This document shows positions 25,726 through 36,254 of a stretch of DNA of 64,000 bases, one piece after another; position 1 is the stretch's first letter, and every line of letters begins with the position of its first letter. Both the position numbers and the translations under genes were made by a program. The stretch is from Lewinellaceae bacterium (GTDB lineage: Bacteria; Bacteroidota; Bacteroidia; Chitinophagales; Saprospiraceae). The DNA lies in assembly GCA_020636105.1 (NCBI GenBank), contig JACJYL010000001.1, positions 1,364,001 through 1,428,000 of the forward strand, in the 5' to 3' direction. The notes beneath the pieces were generated by a model. That model worked only from the letters and a program-made list of their open reading frames with translations, was not told the DNA's origin and made no database searches.

Positions 25726-26559
25726 ATGAGCCCGACAAAAACACATACGTGTTACCATATACACACCACTCCTGAACTTACGGAAATATTACCTGCTTAT
25801 CTGGAAGGAATGCCATTTAATGCTTTTGAAGAAACAGAGACAGGGTTAAAAGCGTACCTCGAACAACATGCTATCGAATCTGCCGTGGAAGCTGACCTTG
25901 AGGCCCTCCGGGAAAAATTCGAATTCACTTTTTATAAAGAAGTCATAAAAAATGAAAACTGGAATGCTATCTGGGAGGCTGGTTTCCAACCGGTTCTAGT
26001 GGAGCACTTTTGCGGGATACGGGCCAATTTTCATCCGTCCTTTGAAAACGTAAAACACGAAATCATCATCCATCCCAAAATGGCATTCGGTACCGGCCAT
26101 CACGCCACTACCTACATGATGATGTCAATGATAGAAACTACAGAACTTAAAGATAAAACGGTCTTTGATTATGGATGCGGTACAGGTATCTTAGCTATCC
26201 TAGCTTCTAAAGAAGGAGCTGCCGCCGTGGATGCCGTGGACATAGAATCCGAGTCTTATGAAAGTACGATTGAGAATGCTGCCGTTAATCAGGTAAACAA
26301 CATTACCACCTATCACGGAACCCTGGATGATGTCCCCGAAAAAAAATATGACGTCATTCTTGCCAACATCAACAGAAATGTAATTTTAGATTCACTTGAC
26401 ACGTTATATAGCAGGCTCAAGCAAGAAAGCATCCTGTTGGTGTCGGGAATACTCCACATGGATGAAGAAATGGTAATCAAGACCGCAAAAGACTGTGGTT
26501 TTAATTACCAGGAAGGCATCCGTAAAGGGGATTGGTCTTGCCTGAAATTCAAAAAGTAA
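25726..26559 (+). CDS. prmA: Ribosomal protein L11 methyltransferase
   Basis: A 277-aa SAM-dependent methyltransferase that methylates ribosomal protein L11. The N-terminal substrate domain (about 1-95) includes NENWNAIWEAGFQPV, and the SAM-binding domain has MAFGTGHHATT, VFDYGCGTGILAI and AVDIE. The LANINRNV motif replaces the NPPY type, as in PrmA. The length is close to that of other Bacteroidota PrmA proteins. Confidence 0.93.
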   Translation: MSPTKTHTCYHIHTTPELTEILPAYLEGMPFNAFEETETGLKAYLEQHAIESAVEADLEALREKFEFTFYKEVIKNENWNAIWEAGFQPVLVEHFCGIRANFHPSFENVKHEIIIHPKMAFGTGHHATTYMMMSMIETTELKDKTVFDYGCGTGILAILASKEGAAAVDAVDIESESYESTIENAAVNQVNNITTYHGTLDDVPEKKYDVILANINRNVILDSLDTLYSRLKQESILLVSGILHMDEEMVIKTAKDCGFNYQEGIRKGDWSCLKFKK

Positions 26560-26704
26560 TTGAAGTGAAATCATTCCATTCGTTCATTTCGCTCTTTTAA
26601 TGGACAAATGGGATAAAAGTAACTTGTTTAAGCATGAGCTTGCTACTGTTTTTCCCGGAATATGCGGGAGAAATCGAGTACGTTTATGTGAAAATACGAA
26701 AATA

Positions 26705-29700
26705 ATGAAGAGATTTTTTCTATTGTTTTTTGCCCTGTCAGGGGTTTTAACACAAATCAATGCGCAGCGATTAGAAAAGTTTTCAGAAGATCCTGCTGAA
26801 TTCACCGTTCAGTTGGAAGAAATGATGACTGCCAGTAAAAATAAAAACCTGGAGGAAACCTTTTTTAATTTCCAGGCCTTATTTATGGGCGGTGGTTTTA
26901 CCCAGGAAGAAGCGACCATGGTGATCAACACCTCAAACGGGATGCTCGCCAATGGATTAAGGGCCAATCCCAATTTTTATGACTACCTCAACGGGCTTAT
27001 TGCCCTCAAAAAAAGGGAAAATGCCCCTGATTTGCTCAAACAATGGCACGCGGTTCTGGATCAGATGATCCTGTCCATGGAAACGCAAAAAGCCAAACCC
27101 ATAAAGGCATACCTTGAATTTTCCAAAGATCTCTTCGAAAGCAATGCCCTACGTCAAAGTTCCGCCGGAGGAACCACATGGGTGGCCCTTTCCAACGATT
27201 TCCAACTGGCCTATGAAAATGATGAAGCGATCATCAAGTATGAAAATACCGATATTAAGGCCAGCCGCCTGAAGGATTCAATAATGATACTGGGAACTTC
27301 GGGCGTTTTTTATCCTGATAAGCAATTGTGGAAAGGAAATGGGGGAAAAGTCGACTGGTCCCGCTTTGAATATGAGGGGGCCATTTATGCAGAATTAGGA
27401 GATTATGAAATTGAGACCATAAAAAGTATTTACGAAACACCAAATGCCAAAATGCACCATCCCCTTTACTTCGGCGGAACAGCAGTTGCAGGAAAATTTA
27501 CCGATAAACTGGGCTCCTACTCCGCAGAAGATGGTGGCAGCTACCCTCGTTTCGAATCTGATGGCAAAAAATTAAATATCAACAATGTAGGTGAAGGAGT
27601 TAAATTCCTGGGAGGATTCAAGCTTTACGGAACCACCGTGTATGGTTATGGCGACAAGGCCAATAAGTCTCAGATCGTCATCAGTAACAACCGGGGACGG
27701 ACTATTCTGAAGGGGAATTCTGAACAGTTTACCATCCGCCGCGGAGAAAGAATATCCGGTGAGAATGTGGAAACGGTGCTCTATTACGGTAAAGACTCCA
27801 TTTACCATCCTTCAGTGAATCTAAGGTATGATATCGCACAACAGAAAATACAACTCGTCCGGGGGGATCGAGGAAGCGATCGAAATCCTTTTTACGATTC
27901 ATACAGGGATTTTAATATCAATACTGAAAACATTGATGTTTATATTGATTCAGATTCCCTGATCATTGGCAAACCTACGGTTAGTATCGCCAGGAAAGGG
28001 GCTGTGGAATTTGAATCGCTTCAATTTTTCAATTCAGCAGATTACAACCGGATTCAAAGCATCGCTACATCTAACCCGCTGGCCATCATGAAAGCCACCG
28101 TAGAACAGGAAGGCACCAACTTCATCAACGCCAACCTGCTGGCCAGCAGGATCAATTCAAAATTTACCGTTAAAAATATTGAATCCCTGTTGTACGACCT
28201 GGTCGCAAGAGGATTTGTCAATTACGATCCCGATGAACAGATCATTGAAGTAAAACCAAAGGTCATGCATTATGTAAATGCTGACCAGGAATTCGTGGAC
28301 TTTGATCACCTGAAGATCGTTTCCGACACCAAAGGCGTTAATGCGGCGATGAAAATGGGGCAGCTCGACATGGTGGTCAACGGAGTGGAACGGGTCATTC
28401 TTAGCCAGAAAAACCGGGTGGCCATGAAACCTTTAGGCAACCAGCTGCTGATGAAAAAATTCAGAAACTTCGATGCTGATGGTAAAGTTTTTTCAGGTTT
28501 CGCTTCCATGGAAGGGAAAGATTTTCATTTTGACTACGATAAATTTAATATCAGAGCCGATTCCATCCGGTTTTTCGATCTTTTTATCCCCACAGGAGGC
28601 CTCGACAAAAACCAGCAGCCGGTTGCCTACTCTATCGGTTCCAGGATTGAACATGCTGAAGGCACATTATTGATTGATGCACAGGATAATAAGTCAGGAA
28701 AAGAAGACATTGAAATGTTCCCGTCCTTCCAAAGCAAAGGGAAGTCCTATGTATATTATTTTAGGGACAGCACCCAGCACTTTGCCTACCCACGGGATTC
28801 TTTTTACTTTGAGCTGAATCCTTTCAGCCTGAACAAACTCGATAAAATTACCGCCGGTGACCTCGAATTCAAAGGCACCCTGCTTTCTTCCGAAATTTTT
28901 CCCGACATAAAAGAAACTATTCTTTTACGTCAGGACCAGTCCCTTGGTTTTATACATAAAACTTCAGAAAAAGGGCTCCCTGTTTATACAGGAAAAGGGA
29001 ATTACACGGGTGAAATTGACCTGAGTAATGCCGGTCTTCAAGGGCGTGGCACATTAAAATATCTCGGCGCCACGATCAATTCTGAGGACATTGTTTTTAA
29101 ACCCAAACAGCTCACTGGAAGTGCTAGACAATTTAAACTCAAGGAAGACCGAACCGGAACCCCCCAAATCCCCAACGCAGAGGGCGTTGACGTGACGATC
29201 AATTGGAAGCCCTACCGCGACAGTATGTACGTAAAGTCTGAAGAAGCAGCTTTTAAGATTTTTAACGACAATAACCATACGCTGGATGGTACTCTTATCC
29301 TTACTCCGGGCGGGTTAAAAGCAAATGGTTTGCTCGATTGGGACAAGGCGAGTATGCGGTCCCACCTGCTTTCCTTCGGAGGATATTCTGTTAAGGCAGA
29401 TACCACCAATTTATCCATAAAATCATTTGATTCTGATGAACTGGCTCTTAAAACCAGCAATGTAAAAGGTGACGTGGATTTCGAAAAACAAGTAGGAAAC
29501 TTCCTGGCGAATGACGATTTTTTGATCACGGAACTTCCGTACAACAAATATATCACCTCCATGAATGAGTTTTCCTGGAATATGAAAAAAGGCACCATTC
29601 AGTTTAAATCCGATCTGAATAAACCCGGAAATTTCACCTCTGTCCATCCGGACCAGGATTCACTTCATTTCGAGGGAAAAGATGCCTTTTATGATATCAA

Positions 29701-31261
29701 TTCCAGTGAACTGGCCATCAGCGGTGTGCCTTATATCATCACAGCAGACGCTTTTGTTTATCCAGATAGCGGACTGGTGAATATTCAAAAAGGCGGGTTA
29801 ATGACTAAGCTGGAAAATGCAAAAATCATCGCAGATACCGTAAATCGCTACCATGTCATCAACCGGGCCAACGTGGAAATATTGGGTAAAAAATACTACA
29901 CCGCCAATGGTTTTTATGAATACAACATCCCCGGAAAGGAACAGGAAATTGAATTCCAGAACATAGTAGGCCAACGGGTGGGAAAAGGAAAAATGTCAGA
30001 AAAAAGAACGGTAACCCGTGCGACAGGCACCATTTCCGAAGAGCAGGAGTTCTATATCGATAAAAAAACGACCTTTCAGGGAACCATTAGTTTGAATGCC
30101 GAATCGAAAGCCCTCAAATTTGATGGCTTCGCCAGGCTGGAAGCCGAAAATCTGCCCGCTAAACTCTGGTTTAATATCAGTTGCGAAGGAGATAAAAAGG
30201 ACCTTGCCATACAATACGATAAACCCAAAAGTATTGACGGGGAGCCCGTTCAGACAGGTTTGTATCTGAGCAAAGAAACTGCACGGATATACCCCAGGGT
30301 CATGATGCCCCTTTATTTCAGAAAAGACCGGGCCGTATTTCCCACAAAAGGGGTATTCAAGTACAATGAACAAAAAGATGAATTCGCATTTGGTGATTCA
30401 ACCAAAGTGATCAGCAATGACCTGACCGGCAACATTTTCACTTTCAAGAACAGGGATGGCAGTGTGCTTGCTGAAGGAAAATTCAACCTTTGTTCAGCCT
30501 TGAATTACATTAAAGTGGATGCCGCCGGAATTGGGCAGACGAAATTCCCTCCACCAGCTCCTGAAGTTGATCCGAACATGGTCACCTTGGATGATACCCT
30601 TTCCACCGTGGCTGCTGCTCCGCTTGAGTTTCCCGTAACTGCAGAATTGATGTGCGGGATTCAACTCATCGTACCAGATGCCGTGATGAAAGTCATGATC
30701 AATGATTTTAATGCTTCCTCTTTTGATGCGAGGATCATCAGTTACCTTACGGATATCGGTTTTTACCGAAAAGCAGCCTTTGAACTCTTCCCGAACAATA
30801 AAGATATTCAAACGGCTGTTAACGGAATGAGTTCCGGATATTTTGATGTCCCCAAAAAGTACAATCCCTATACTTTCCTGTTCAGCAGGCTCAACCTAAA
30901 ATGGGATGCCGACTACCAGTCCTTTGTAACCACTGAAAAATCAACAGGACTGGCCACACTAAATGGAGAAAACATCAACAGACGGGTGGAAGCCTACATT
31001 GAATTTAAAATGCCCAGCAATGATGATGACCGATTGTATATTTATATAAAATCCCCCAGTGAATTGTACTACTTTTTTGGATATAAACAGGGTATTTTAA
31101 ACGTAGTGTCCAACAACCCCGCTTTTATGGAAGCGCTCAAAGGGTTGAAAGCAAAAGATAAGATCACCAAAATGGGCGACGGAAACACCTATGAAATACA
31201 AGAGGTGGAACCCGAAACAGCTCAAAGATTCCTGCGAAGAATTCAGGCGGTAAATAACTAA
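26705..31261 (+). CDS. Very large secreted protein of unknown function
   Basis: A 1518-aa protein with a clear signal peptide (RFFLLFFALSGVLTQINAQ) and no lipobox or membrane segment afterwards. The chain alternates helical N-terminal parts (about 25-170) with long beta-rich stretches full of KGKVDF/GTLILTPGGLKANG/GTIQFKSDLNK-like strands, suggestive of repeated beta-solenoid or OstA/AsmA-like folds facing the periplasm or surface. I see no catalytic motif, no T9SS tail and no sharp repeat. The ATG at 26705 is chosen because it starts at the signal peptide; an upstream ATG at 26600 would put 35 residues before it. A related-looking secreted gene follows at 31408. Confidence 0.8.
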   Translation: MKRFFLLFFALSGVLTQINAQRLEKFSEDPAEFTVQLEEMMTASKNKNLEETFFNFQALFMGGGFTQEEATMVINTSNGMLANGLRANPNFYDYLNGLIALKKRENAPDLLKQWHAVLDQMILSMETQKAKPIKAYLEFSKDLFESNALRQSSAGGTTWVALSNDFQLAYENDEAIIKYENTDIKASRLKDSIMILGTSGVFYPDKQLWKGNGGKVDWSRFEYEGAIYAELGDYEIETIKSIYETPNAKMHHPLYFGGTAVAGKFTDKLGSYSAEDGGSYPRFESDGKKLNINNVGEGVKFLGGFKLYGTTVYGYGDKANKSQIVISNNRGRTILKGNSEQFTIRRGERISGENVETVLYYGKDSIYHPSVNLRYDIAQQKIQLVRGDRGSDRNPFYDSYRDFNINTENIDVYIDSDSLIIGKPTVSIARKGAVEFESLQFFNSADYNRIQSIATSNPLAIMKATVEQEGTNFINANLLASRINSKFTVKNIESLLYDLVARGFVNYDPDEQIIEVKPKVMHYVNADQEFVDFDHLKIVSDTKGVNAAMKMGQLDMVVNGVERVILSQKNRVAMKPLGNQLLMKKFRNFDADGKVFSGFASMEGKDFHFDYDKFNIRADSIRFFDLFIPTGGLDKNQQPVAYSIGSRIEHAEGTLLIDAQDNKSGKEDIEMFPSFQSKGKSYVYYFRDSTQHFAYPRDSFYFELNPFSLNKLDKITAGDLEFKGTLLSSEIFPDIKETILLRQDQSLGFIHKTSEKGLPVYTGKGNYTGEIDLSNAGLQGRGTLKYLGATINSEDIVFKPKQLTGSARQFKLKEDRTGTPQIPNAEGVDVTINWKPYRDSMYVKSEEAAFKIFNDNNHTLDGTLILTPGGLKANGLLDWDKASMRSHLLSFGGYSVKADTTNLSIKSFDSDELALKTSNVKGDVDFEKQVGNFLANDDFLITELPYNKYITSMNEFSWNMKKGTIQFKSDLNKPGNFTSVHPDQDSLHFEGKDAFYDINSSELAISGVPYIITADAFVYPDSGLVNIQKGGLMTKLENAKIIADTVNRYHVINRANVEILGKKYYTANGFYEYNIPGKEQEIEFQNIVGQRVGKGKMSEKRTVTRATGTISEEQEFYIDKKTTFQGTISLNAESKALKFDGFARLEAENLPAKLWFNISCEGDKKDLAIQYDKPKSIDGEPVQTGLYLSKETARIYPRVMMPLYFRKDRAVFPTKGVFKYNEQKDEFAFGDSTKVISNDLTGNIFTFKNRDGSVLAEGKFNLCSALNYIKVDAAGIGQTKFPPPAPEVDPNMVTLDDTLSTVAAAPLEFPVTAELMCGIQLIVPDAVMKVMINDFNASSFDARIISYLTDIGFYRKAAFELFPNNKDIQTAVNGMSSGYFDVPKKYNPYTFLFSRLNLKWDADYQSFVTTEKSTGLATLNGENINRRVEAYIEFKMPSNDDDRLYIYIKSPSELYYFFGYKQGILNVVSNNPAFMEALKGLKAKDKITKMGDGNTYEIQEVEPETAQRFLRRIQAVNN

Positions 31262-31407
31262 TGCCGGAAAACAGCCATGAGTAGCCGTATGCAGTCAGCT
31301 TAAAGTGTTGATTGCTAATTGATTTGACAACTATTTAATTTGTAAATTTTAGTATTTTAAACGATCATTAATTTCAATAACAAACAAAAAAATCAGCCAT
31401 AACGGAA

Positions 31408-32604
31408 ATGAAGCGAATAGTTTTTGGATTAGCATGTCTCTTTATCATTACAGTGGCTTCGGCTCAACCCGCAGAACCCATTGAATCCACCGATCAATAC
31501 CTGAGGAACAGGGTGCTGGATGATATTCAGGAAAATCTTAACCGCAAAACCATAGCCCTCGACTCTACAATCCATCATTTGGATCAAAAAGTCAATGAAC
31601 TCGACAACTCCATCAAAGCAACCGAAAACGCTTCGGTAAAAGTGGATAAACTGCTGGAGCGGGTGAAAGCCCTGGAAGAAATCCAGGCCACCATCGAAGA
31701 AAACGAATTGAATGTTTACCAGGCCAACTATCAATCGGCGATGATCAACCTGGTTTCAATGGAAAGAGAGATCAAACCATTGCTCCTCTTCAATACGACA
31801 AAAAATTTCTTCGGAGCGCTGAGTGAAACAGCCAATCCAACCACCTACGCCGGTTACAAACAGTGGTATAAGCAATTTTATGGGTTTATTCAGAAGGAGA
31901 AAGACAAAGATGCCCGCTTGAGTGTATTGAACAATATGCTTTCCCTGACAGGGAACCTGGCGAATGGTACGCCCCTGAGCGGCCCCATCACGGAATCTTT
32001 TTTCACCGGGATCAGTCTGTTTATCAACTCTTTGGGACGAAATCAAAAAGAACTACGGGACGAAAGTGAAAAGATGTTCATTTTGACGGTTAAGGTTTCT
32101 CAATTCACTCATGATAAGGATATGATCGAGGATCAATGGGAATCCATTACGGAGGAGCTTAAAACGCTGGAAAGTTATTACGATAAAACGCTGGCCCAAA
32201 ACTTTGAACTGCTGGGCATTTCGAAAAATGAATTTGAAAACCGTTTTTCAAATGAAAGTGATGCCAAAAAGCGCTATGATTACCTGACCTACCTCAAGCA
32301 AAAAGTGGCAGAGGAAGTGGCTAATGAAAAAATGAAGAACGCTTCCGAATGGAAAGAGAAGATTTATTACCAATTGATGGACGTACAGGCGCTGAAACTC
32401 CGCTTTGGCAATATTACCTTCAAGATTAGCGAAAACATCAGTCAATACGGTTCCCTGATCAATAAGTACAAAAATGACGATCAGATCGGCAGTAAAGTGG
32501 CCAACCTGGAAAGCAAACTGACGGACCTGAAAAATACTTTTGACGGCGCTTTTGATCCTGCTGAATACATCAATTCTGCGACCCGGATGTATAAAGTAGA
32601 TTGA
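31408..32604 (+). CDS. Secreted coiled-coil protein of unknown function
   Basis: A 398-aa protein with a signal peptide (RIVFGLACLFIITVASAQ). Residues about 30-115 are a strongly helical coiled-coil region (LDQKVNELDNSIKATENASVKVDKLLERVKALEEI). The centre has a hydrophobic Gly-rich patch (NGTPLSGPITESFFTGISLFI), and the C-terminal third is again helical (YLTYLKQKVAEEVANEKM). No family is recognised. It follows the 1518-aa secreted protein by 146 bp in the same direction and may work with it in the envelope. Confidence 0.8.
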   Translation: MKRIVFGLACLFIITVASAQPAEPIESTDQYLRNRVLDDIQENLNRKTIALDSTIHHLDQKVNELDNSIKATENASVKVDKLLERVKALEEIQATIEENELNVYQANYQSAMINLVSMEREIKPLLLFNTTKNFFGALSETANPTTYAGYKQWYKQFYGFIQKEKDKDARLSVLNNMLSLTGNLANGTPLSGPITESFFTGISLFINSLGRNQKELRDESEKMFILTVKVSQFTHDKDMIEDQWESITEELKTLESYYDKTLAQNFELLGISKNEFENRFSNESDAKKRYDYLTYLKQKVAEEVANEKMKNASEWKEKIYYQLMDVQALKLRFGNITFKISENISQYGSLINKYKNDDQIGSKVANLESKLTDLKNTFDGAFDPAEYINSATRMYKVD

Positions 32605-32619
32605 TTTTATTAACACAAA

Positions 32620-32663
32620 GGCACATAGTCCATAAAGTATTTTTTCGTTATGAACTATGTGCC
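32620..32663. terminator. Long hairpin between convergent genes
   Basis: Bases 32620-32635 pair with 32648-32663 with a single mismatch (15 of 16), around a T-rich loop. The stem is longer than most terminators and has no T-run directly after it on the plus strand. It probably ends both converging transcripts, or it is a dispersed palindrome. Confidence 0.55.
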
Positions 32664-32671
32664 TACGTATT

Positions 32672-34972
32672 TTAGAATTTAAAATCCAGCCTTACGGTCA
32701 AATTCCTTGGCGCTTCCATCAAACCTGGCCGCTGGGTGTAAAGAATATTCGTAATATTCCCCAGCAGTACATTCAATTTTAAAGTTTCCGTAAAATTAAA
32801 GGCAGCCCTTGCATTCATAAGCAAATACCCTTCATTGTGCTCTTCACGGAATTTGCCTATTCCCGGCAGGAAAACTACAAAAAAGGCATCTACTGCCTCC
32901 TGGTAACTGTTATAAAAAGCAGCATAACCAACGGTAAACCTTTTGTAATTGGCCTCAAGGTCAAACTTGGCCGAATGCCTGGATCGGTATTTTAAGATAT
33001 TATCGTCTGAAGAGGAGTTATTGGCATTGGTCTGCCCAATAGTTTCTGCTTCCCCCGGGCCGGGCCGGGAAGTATCAAACTCCAAAAACCGGGGATCGAT
33101 ATAGGTGTACCCCGTAAGAAACTGGAGGCCAACGTTGCCCAGCTTTCCTTTACCGGCTACGGTTACCTCCCAACCTTTGGTAGAGGTGTCCCCGATATTC
33201 ACGGCCCTGAATCCGGCCCCCACCGAGTTGAACTCCATCATATTCTGATAGTTCATCATAAAGGCCGCCAGGTCGACAAAACCATTCAGCCCTCCAAGAC
33301 GGAATCCCTGGCGCAACCCCAGTTCAGCGGACCATCCTGTTTCAGAAGTAAGGGTCGGGTTAGGCAGGATGAAAAAGCCTCCAACATCCGTGACGATAAA
33401 CTTTTCGGCCACCGTCGGAAATCGGTATCCCTGTCCGATGGAAGCCCTGAAAAAGGTACCCTCGGTGGCTTTGTAACTGGCTCCAAAACGGAAGACAGGA
33501 TGGGATTCTTCCTCTTTTGAAGGTTCCACAATGCCCTGGGCATATTCAAAACCCGGGTTGTTCAAAATATTATATTCATACCGGAATCCTCCCGACAAAT
33601 TCAGGCGGTCCCCAAATTTTTTATCCAATTGCACATAAGCGGCAATATTTTTAGAATTAAAAGTGGTATCCCCATACAATTCGGCATCCACCGTAGTGCC
33701 GGAAGAGACAACGCCTGCAGTGGTTACTATCCCCCATTTTTTCATTTTACGCTGGAATTGATATTCCCCATAAAAAAGGCTTGATTTATTGGATTGATTG
33801 CTGTCATTGTCGTTATCGACATGATAAAAACGGCCCATGACCCGATGCCTGTTGTCTTTTTTGTCGAAATAAGTCACCGTGGGATCAATATTGTACCGGT
33901 TGCGTTGACGGTTGGTGATCGTCGAGGGCGTTCCTTCAAAAAGGTTGTCTGCCCCTTTCCAATAGAAAAATGAACCCGCCCGGCCCAGGTTGATATTGGC
34001 ATTCATGCCTAATACCAAACGATCCGTCATTCGATGACGAAGGCTCACATTCATCCTTCCATATTCCTTATAGGTATCCTTATTGTAACTTTCCTGCTTG
34101 GTATAAAAACCGCCCAAAACGAGATCCGTTTTGCCAATTTTTCGTTTATGGGAAATACTGGCTGCCACCTGGTATGGGGATAAGGTATCTCCCCACCATT
34201 TAAGGCTTTCATCCTTTGGCGAAAGGTAACTGGTATAAAAAGCGGCGACTTTTGTTTCAGGTTCCGCCCGGGCATAAGCCGTTCTGACGTTGACGATCCC
34301 GTTAAGGGCCGACGAACCGTATAAGGCTGAGGCAGCCCCTTTCATTACTTCGATCTGTTCGATATTTTCCACCGGCACATCATCCCAGTTGGGATAACCG
34401 GCATCGGCCTGTAAAATAGGCACGTCATCCATTAACAATAAAACCCGGCTACCAGCTCCCTGTGAAAATCCTGATCCACCCCGGATATTGGCCTGCCCGT
34501 CAATAATAGTCACCCCCGGAATCTTTTCGAGAAACTGATCGACGGATGATTTACTCGTTGATTCAAGCAGATCGGGCTTTAATACCGAAAGAGATACGGT
34601 AACTTCTCCAAGAGGCATTTCGTACTTACCGCTCGTCACTGTGGCAGTTTGCAGTAAGGTCACCTCGCCGCCTAATTTTACATCCACCTTCAATTGCTGG
34701 CCCGCCGTGAGTGAAATACTTTGTTTAAAGGATTCAAACCCCAGGTAAGCCACTGTCAACTCATAATTACCCGGAGCGGTTTCCAGAGTGTAGGTGCCAT
34801 CAACATCAGTTGTCGTCCCAGCACCTGAATTGAGCAATACGGTAGCACCAATCAGAGATTCCGCCGTTGCTCCATCGGTAATTTTACCGAAAACAGTCGC
34901 ATTCTGACCGAAGGAAGTCAGAGAAATGAGCAGAGCAAAGCTCCATAAAAATGTTTTTTGTACAAACATCAA
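32672..34972 (-). CDS. TonB-dependent receptor with N-terminal carboxypeptidase-regulatory-like domain
   Basis: A 766-aa outer membrane receptor. After the signal peptide (TFLWSFALLISLTSFGQ) comes a CarboxypepD-reg-like domain (about 23-105, VFGKITDGATAESLIGATVLL). A TonB plug (about 120-230, IPGVTIIDGQANIRGGSGFSQGAGSRVLLLMDDVP and ASALYGSSALNGIVNVRT) follows, then a 22-strand-type barrel ending LTVRLDFKF with a C-terminal Phe. The size and plug resemble siderophore, cobalamin or metal receptors rather than SusC proteins. No SusD gene is nearby, and the substrate is unknown. Confidence 0.92.
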   Translation of the reverse strand: MMFVQKTFLWSFALLISLTSFGQNATVFGKITDGATAESLIGATVLLNSGAGTTTDVDGTYTLETAPGNYELTVAYLGFESFKQSISLTAGQQLKVDVKLGGEVTLLQTATVTSGKYEMPLGEVTVSLSVLKPDLLESTSKSSVDQFLEKIPGVTIIDGQANIRGGSGFSQGAGSRVLLLMDDVPILQADAGYPNWDDVPVENIEQIEVMKGAASALYGSSALNGIVNVRTAYARAEPETKVAAFYTSYLSPKDESLKWWGDTLSPYQVAASISHKRKIGKTDLVLGGFYTKQESYNKDTYKEYGRMNVSLRHRMTDRLVLGMNANINLGRAGSFFYWKGADNLFEGTPSTITNRQRNRYNIDPTVTYFDKKDNRHRVMGRFYHVDNDNDSNQSNKSSLFYGEYQFQRKMKKWGIVTTAGVVSSGTTVDAELYGDTTFNSKNIAAYVQLDKKFGDRLNLSGGFRYEYNILNNPGFEYAQGIVEPSKEEESHPVFRFGASYKATEGTFFRASIGQGYRFPTVAEKFIVTDVGGFFILPNPTLTSETGWSAELGLRQGFRLGGLNGFVDLAAFMMNYQNMMEFNSVGAGFRAVNIGDTSTKGWEVTVAGKGKLGNVGLQFLTGYTYIDPRFLEFDTSRPGPGEAETIGQTNANNSSSDDNILKYRSRHSAKFDLEANYKRFTVGYAAFYNSYQEAVDAFFVVFLPGIGKFREEHNEGYLLMNARAAFNFTETLKLNVLLGNITNILYTQRPGLMEAPRNLTVRLDFKF

Positions 34973-35214
34973 CTTGATTTTAATTCATTGAAAAATAAGT
35001 GATTCTCAAGTACAGAAACCTGAGTAAAGGCGTGTTAAAACTCAGCAGTAATAGTAAAAAAAGGAGTCAGAAAGTAGTTGTTGCTTTGGCAAAAATAAGA
35101 CAATGACTGAAAAAATTAAATTTTTTTCAATTTGAAGTTGTAATTTTACCCCAATTCTAATTAATGACAAGCTGCAAGTTTGTTTTTTATTTATCACAAA
35201 ACGTTCTTTTTACT

Positions 35215-36021
35215 ATGAAGAAATTATTATTACTTCTTTTCGTCGGAGTGCTTGCTTTACCATTAACCGGACAAACATGTACTCCTGATCCTACCCTTCC
35301 GGACAGTATTGTTATTTCGCCTCTTCCTTTTGTGGCGGATGTTCCGGGTACCGGAATTATGGATACTGCCTGTGTCAACAGCTATTATGAAACCACCCTT
35401 TATTTTAATATTCCGAATACCATAGTAGTTTTCGGGACTGAAGTGCCTTTATCTTCGGTGGCCATGGCACAAACTGGTGCTGTAATCAATCTTCCTGAGG
35501 CCTACAGTTACGCATGTAATCCGCCCAACTGTACTTTCCAGGCGGATAGTTCGGGATGTATTTCCATCTATGGAACAGGAACAGCAGCAGATGAAGGCGT
35601 TCACGATCTGAAAGTGGCCGTCACCATTGTAGCCGGCGGATTTTCACTGGATCGCGAATTACCTGACGGATTGCTCGTTTCAGGCAATTATTACTTCCAC
35701 GTAAAACCTGAAGGATCTGCAAACTGTACGATCGTTAGTGGTACCGAGGATGTTTCTATCGACAACTTTACTGTATCAAACAGTCCAAACCCGTTTTATG
35801 GTACCACTGAAGTGAAAATAAACTCCAAAACCAATGGCACTTACGATCTCACGGTCCAGGATATGGTAGGAAATGTACTTCAGCGTTCAAAACTGTACAT
35901 TTACGAAGGAGAAAATACCTATACTTTTGATGGGTCACAGCTTCCTTCAGGAATGTATATTTACACCATCAGTGATGGCCGCAAAAGCATTTCCAACAAA
36001 ATGCTGATCGGAAACCGGTAG
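35215..36021 (+). CDS. Secreted protein with T9SS type A sorting domain
   Basis: A 268-aa protein with a signal peptide (KKLLLLLFVGVLALPLTGQ) and a Cys-containing beta-rich middle (CVNSYYETTLYFNIPNT, CNPPNCTFQADSSGC). The C-terminal domain of about 75 residues begins NSPNPF and ends GMYIYTISDGRKSISNKMLIG, the type A sorting signal of the type IX secretion system. It is exported across the outer membrane and anchored or released. The function of the middle domain is unknown. The ATG at 35215 is preferred over 35164 because it opens the signal peptide. Confidence 0.88.
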   Translation: MKKLLLLLFVGVLALPLTGQTCTPDPTLPDSIVISPLPFVADVPGTGIMDTACVNSYYETTLYFNIPNTIVVFGTEVPLSSVAMAQTGAVINLPEAYSYACNPPNCTFQADSSGCISIYGTGTAADEGVHDLKVAVTIVAGGFSLDRELPDGLLVSGNYYFHVKPEGSANCTIVSGTEDVSIDNFTVSNSPNPFYGTTEVKINSKTNGTYDLTVQDMVGNVLQRSKLYIYEGENTYTFDGSQLPSGMYIYTISDGRKSISNKMLIGNR

Positions 36022-36068
36022 CAAGAAAAGCCTTTTGTGATATTAAAATACCCTTTTTTAAAAGTGAT

Positions 36069-36155
36069 AAGTAAAAAGACTAAAGATTAAAGTCTTATTT
36101 ACTTGGCTTTTATTATTTTTCAAGAGCCGTTCGAATATGGATTCGGGCGGCTCTT
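36069..36155 (+). terminator. Two adjacent hairpins after the T9SS protein gene
   Basis: The first (36069-36104) pairs AAGTAAAAAGACT with AGTCTTATTTACTT with one bulge and is followed by a T-rich tract. The second (36122-36155) pairs AAGAGCCG with CGGCTCTT plus inner TTCGAAT pairs. The first looks like the terminator; the second has no T-run. Confidence 0.55.
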
Positions 36156-36254
36156 CTAATTTCGGGATGTACTTGCCTTAAATTAAGGTTTTATTTTTTA
36201 CTTTTATGATTGAAAAGGAGATCCTTCACATCGATCATTAATTAACAGGCCAGC

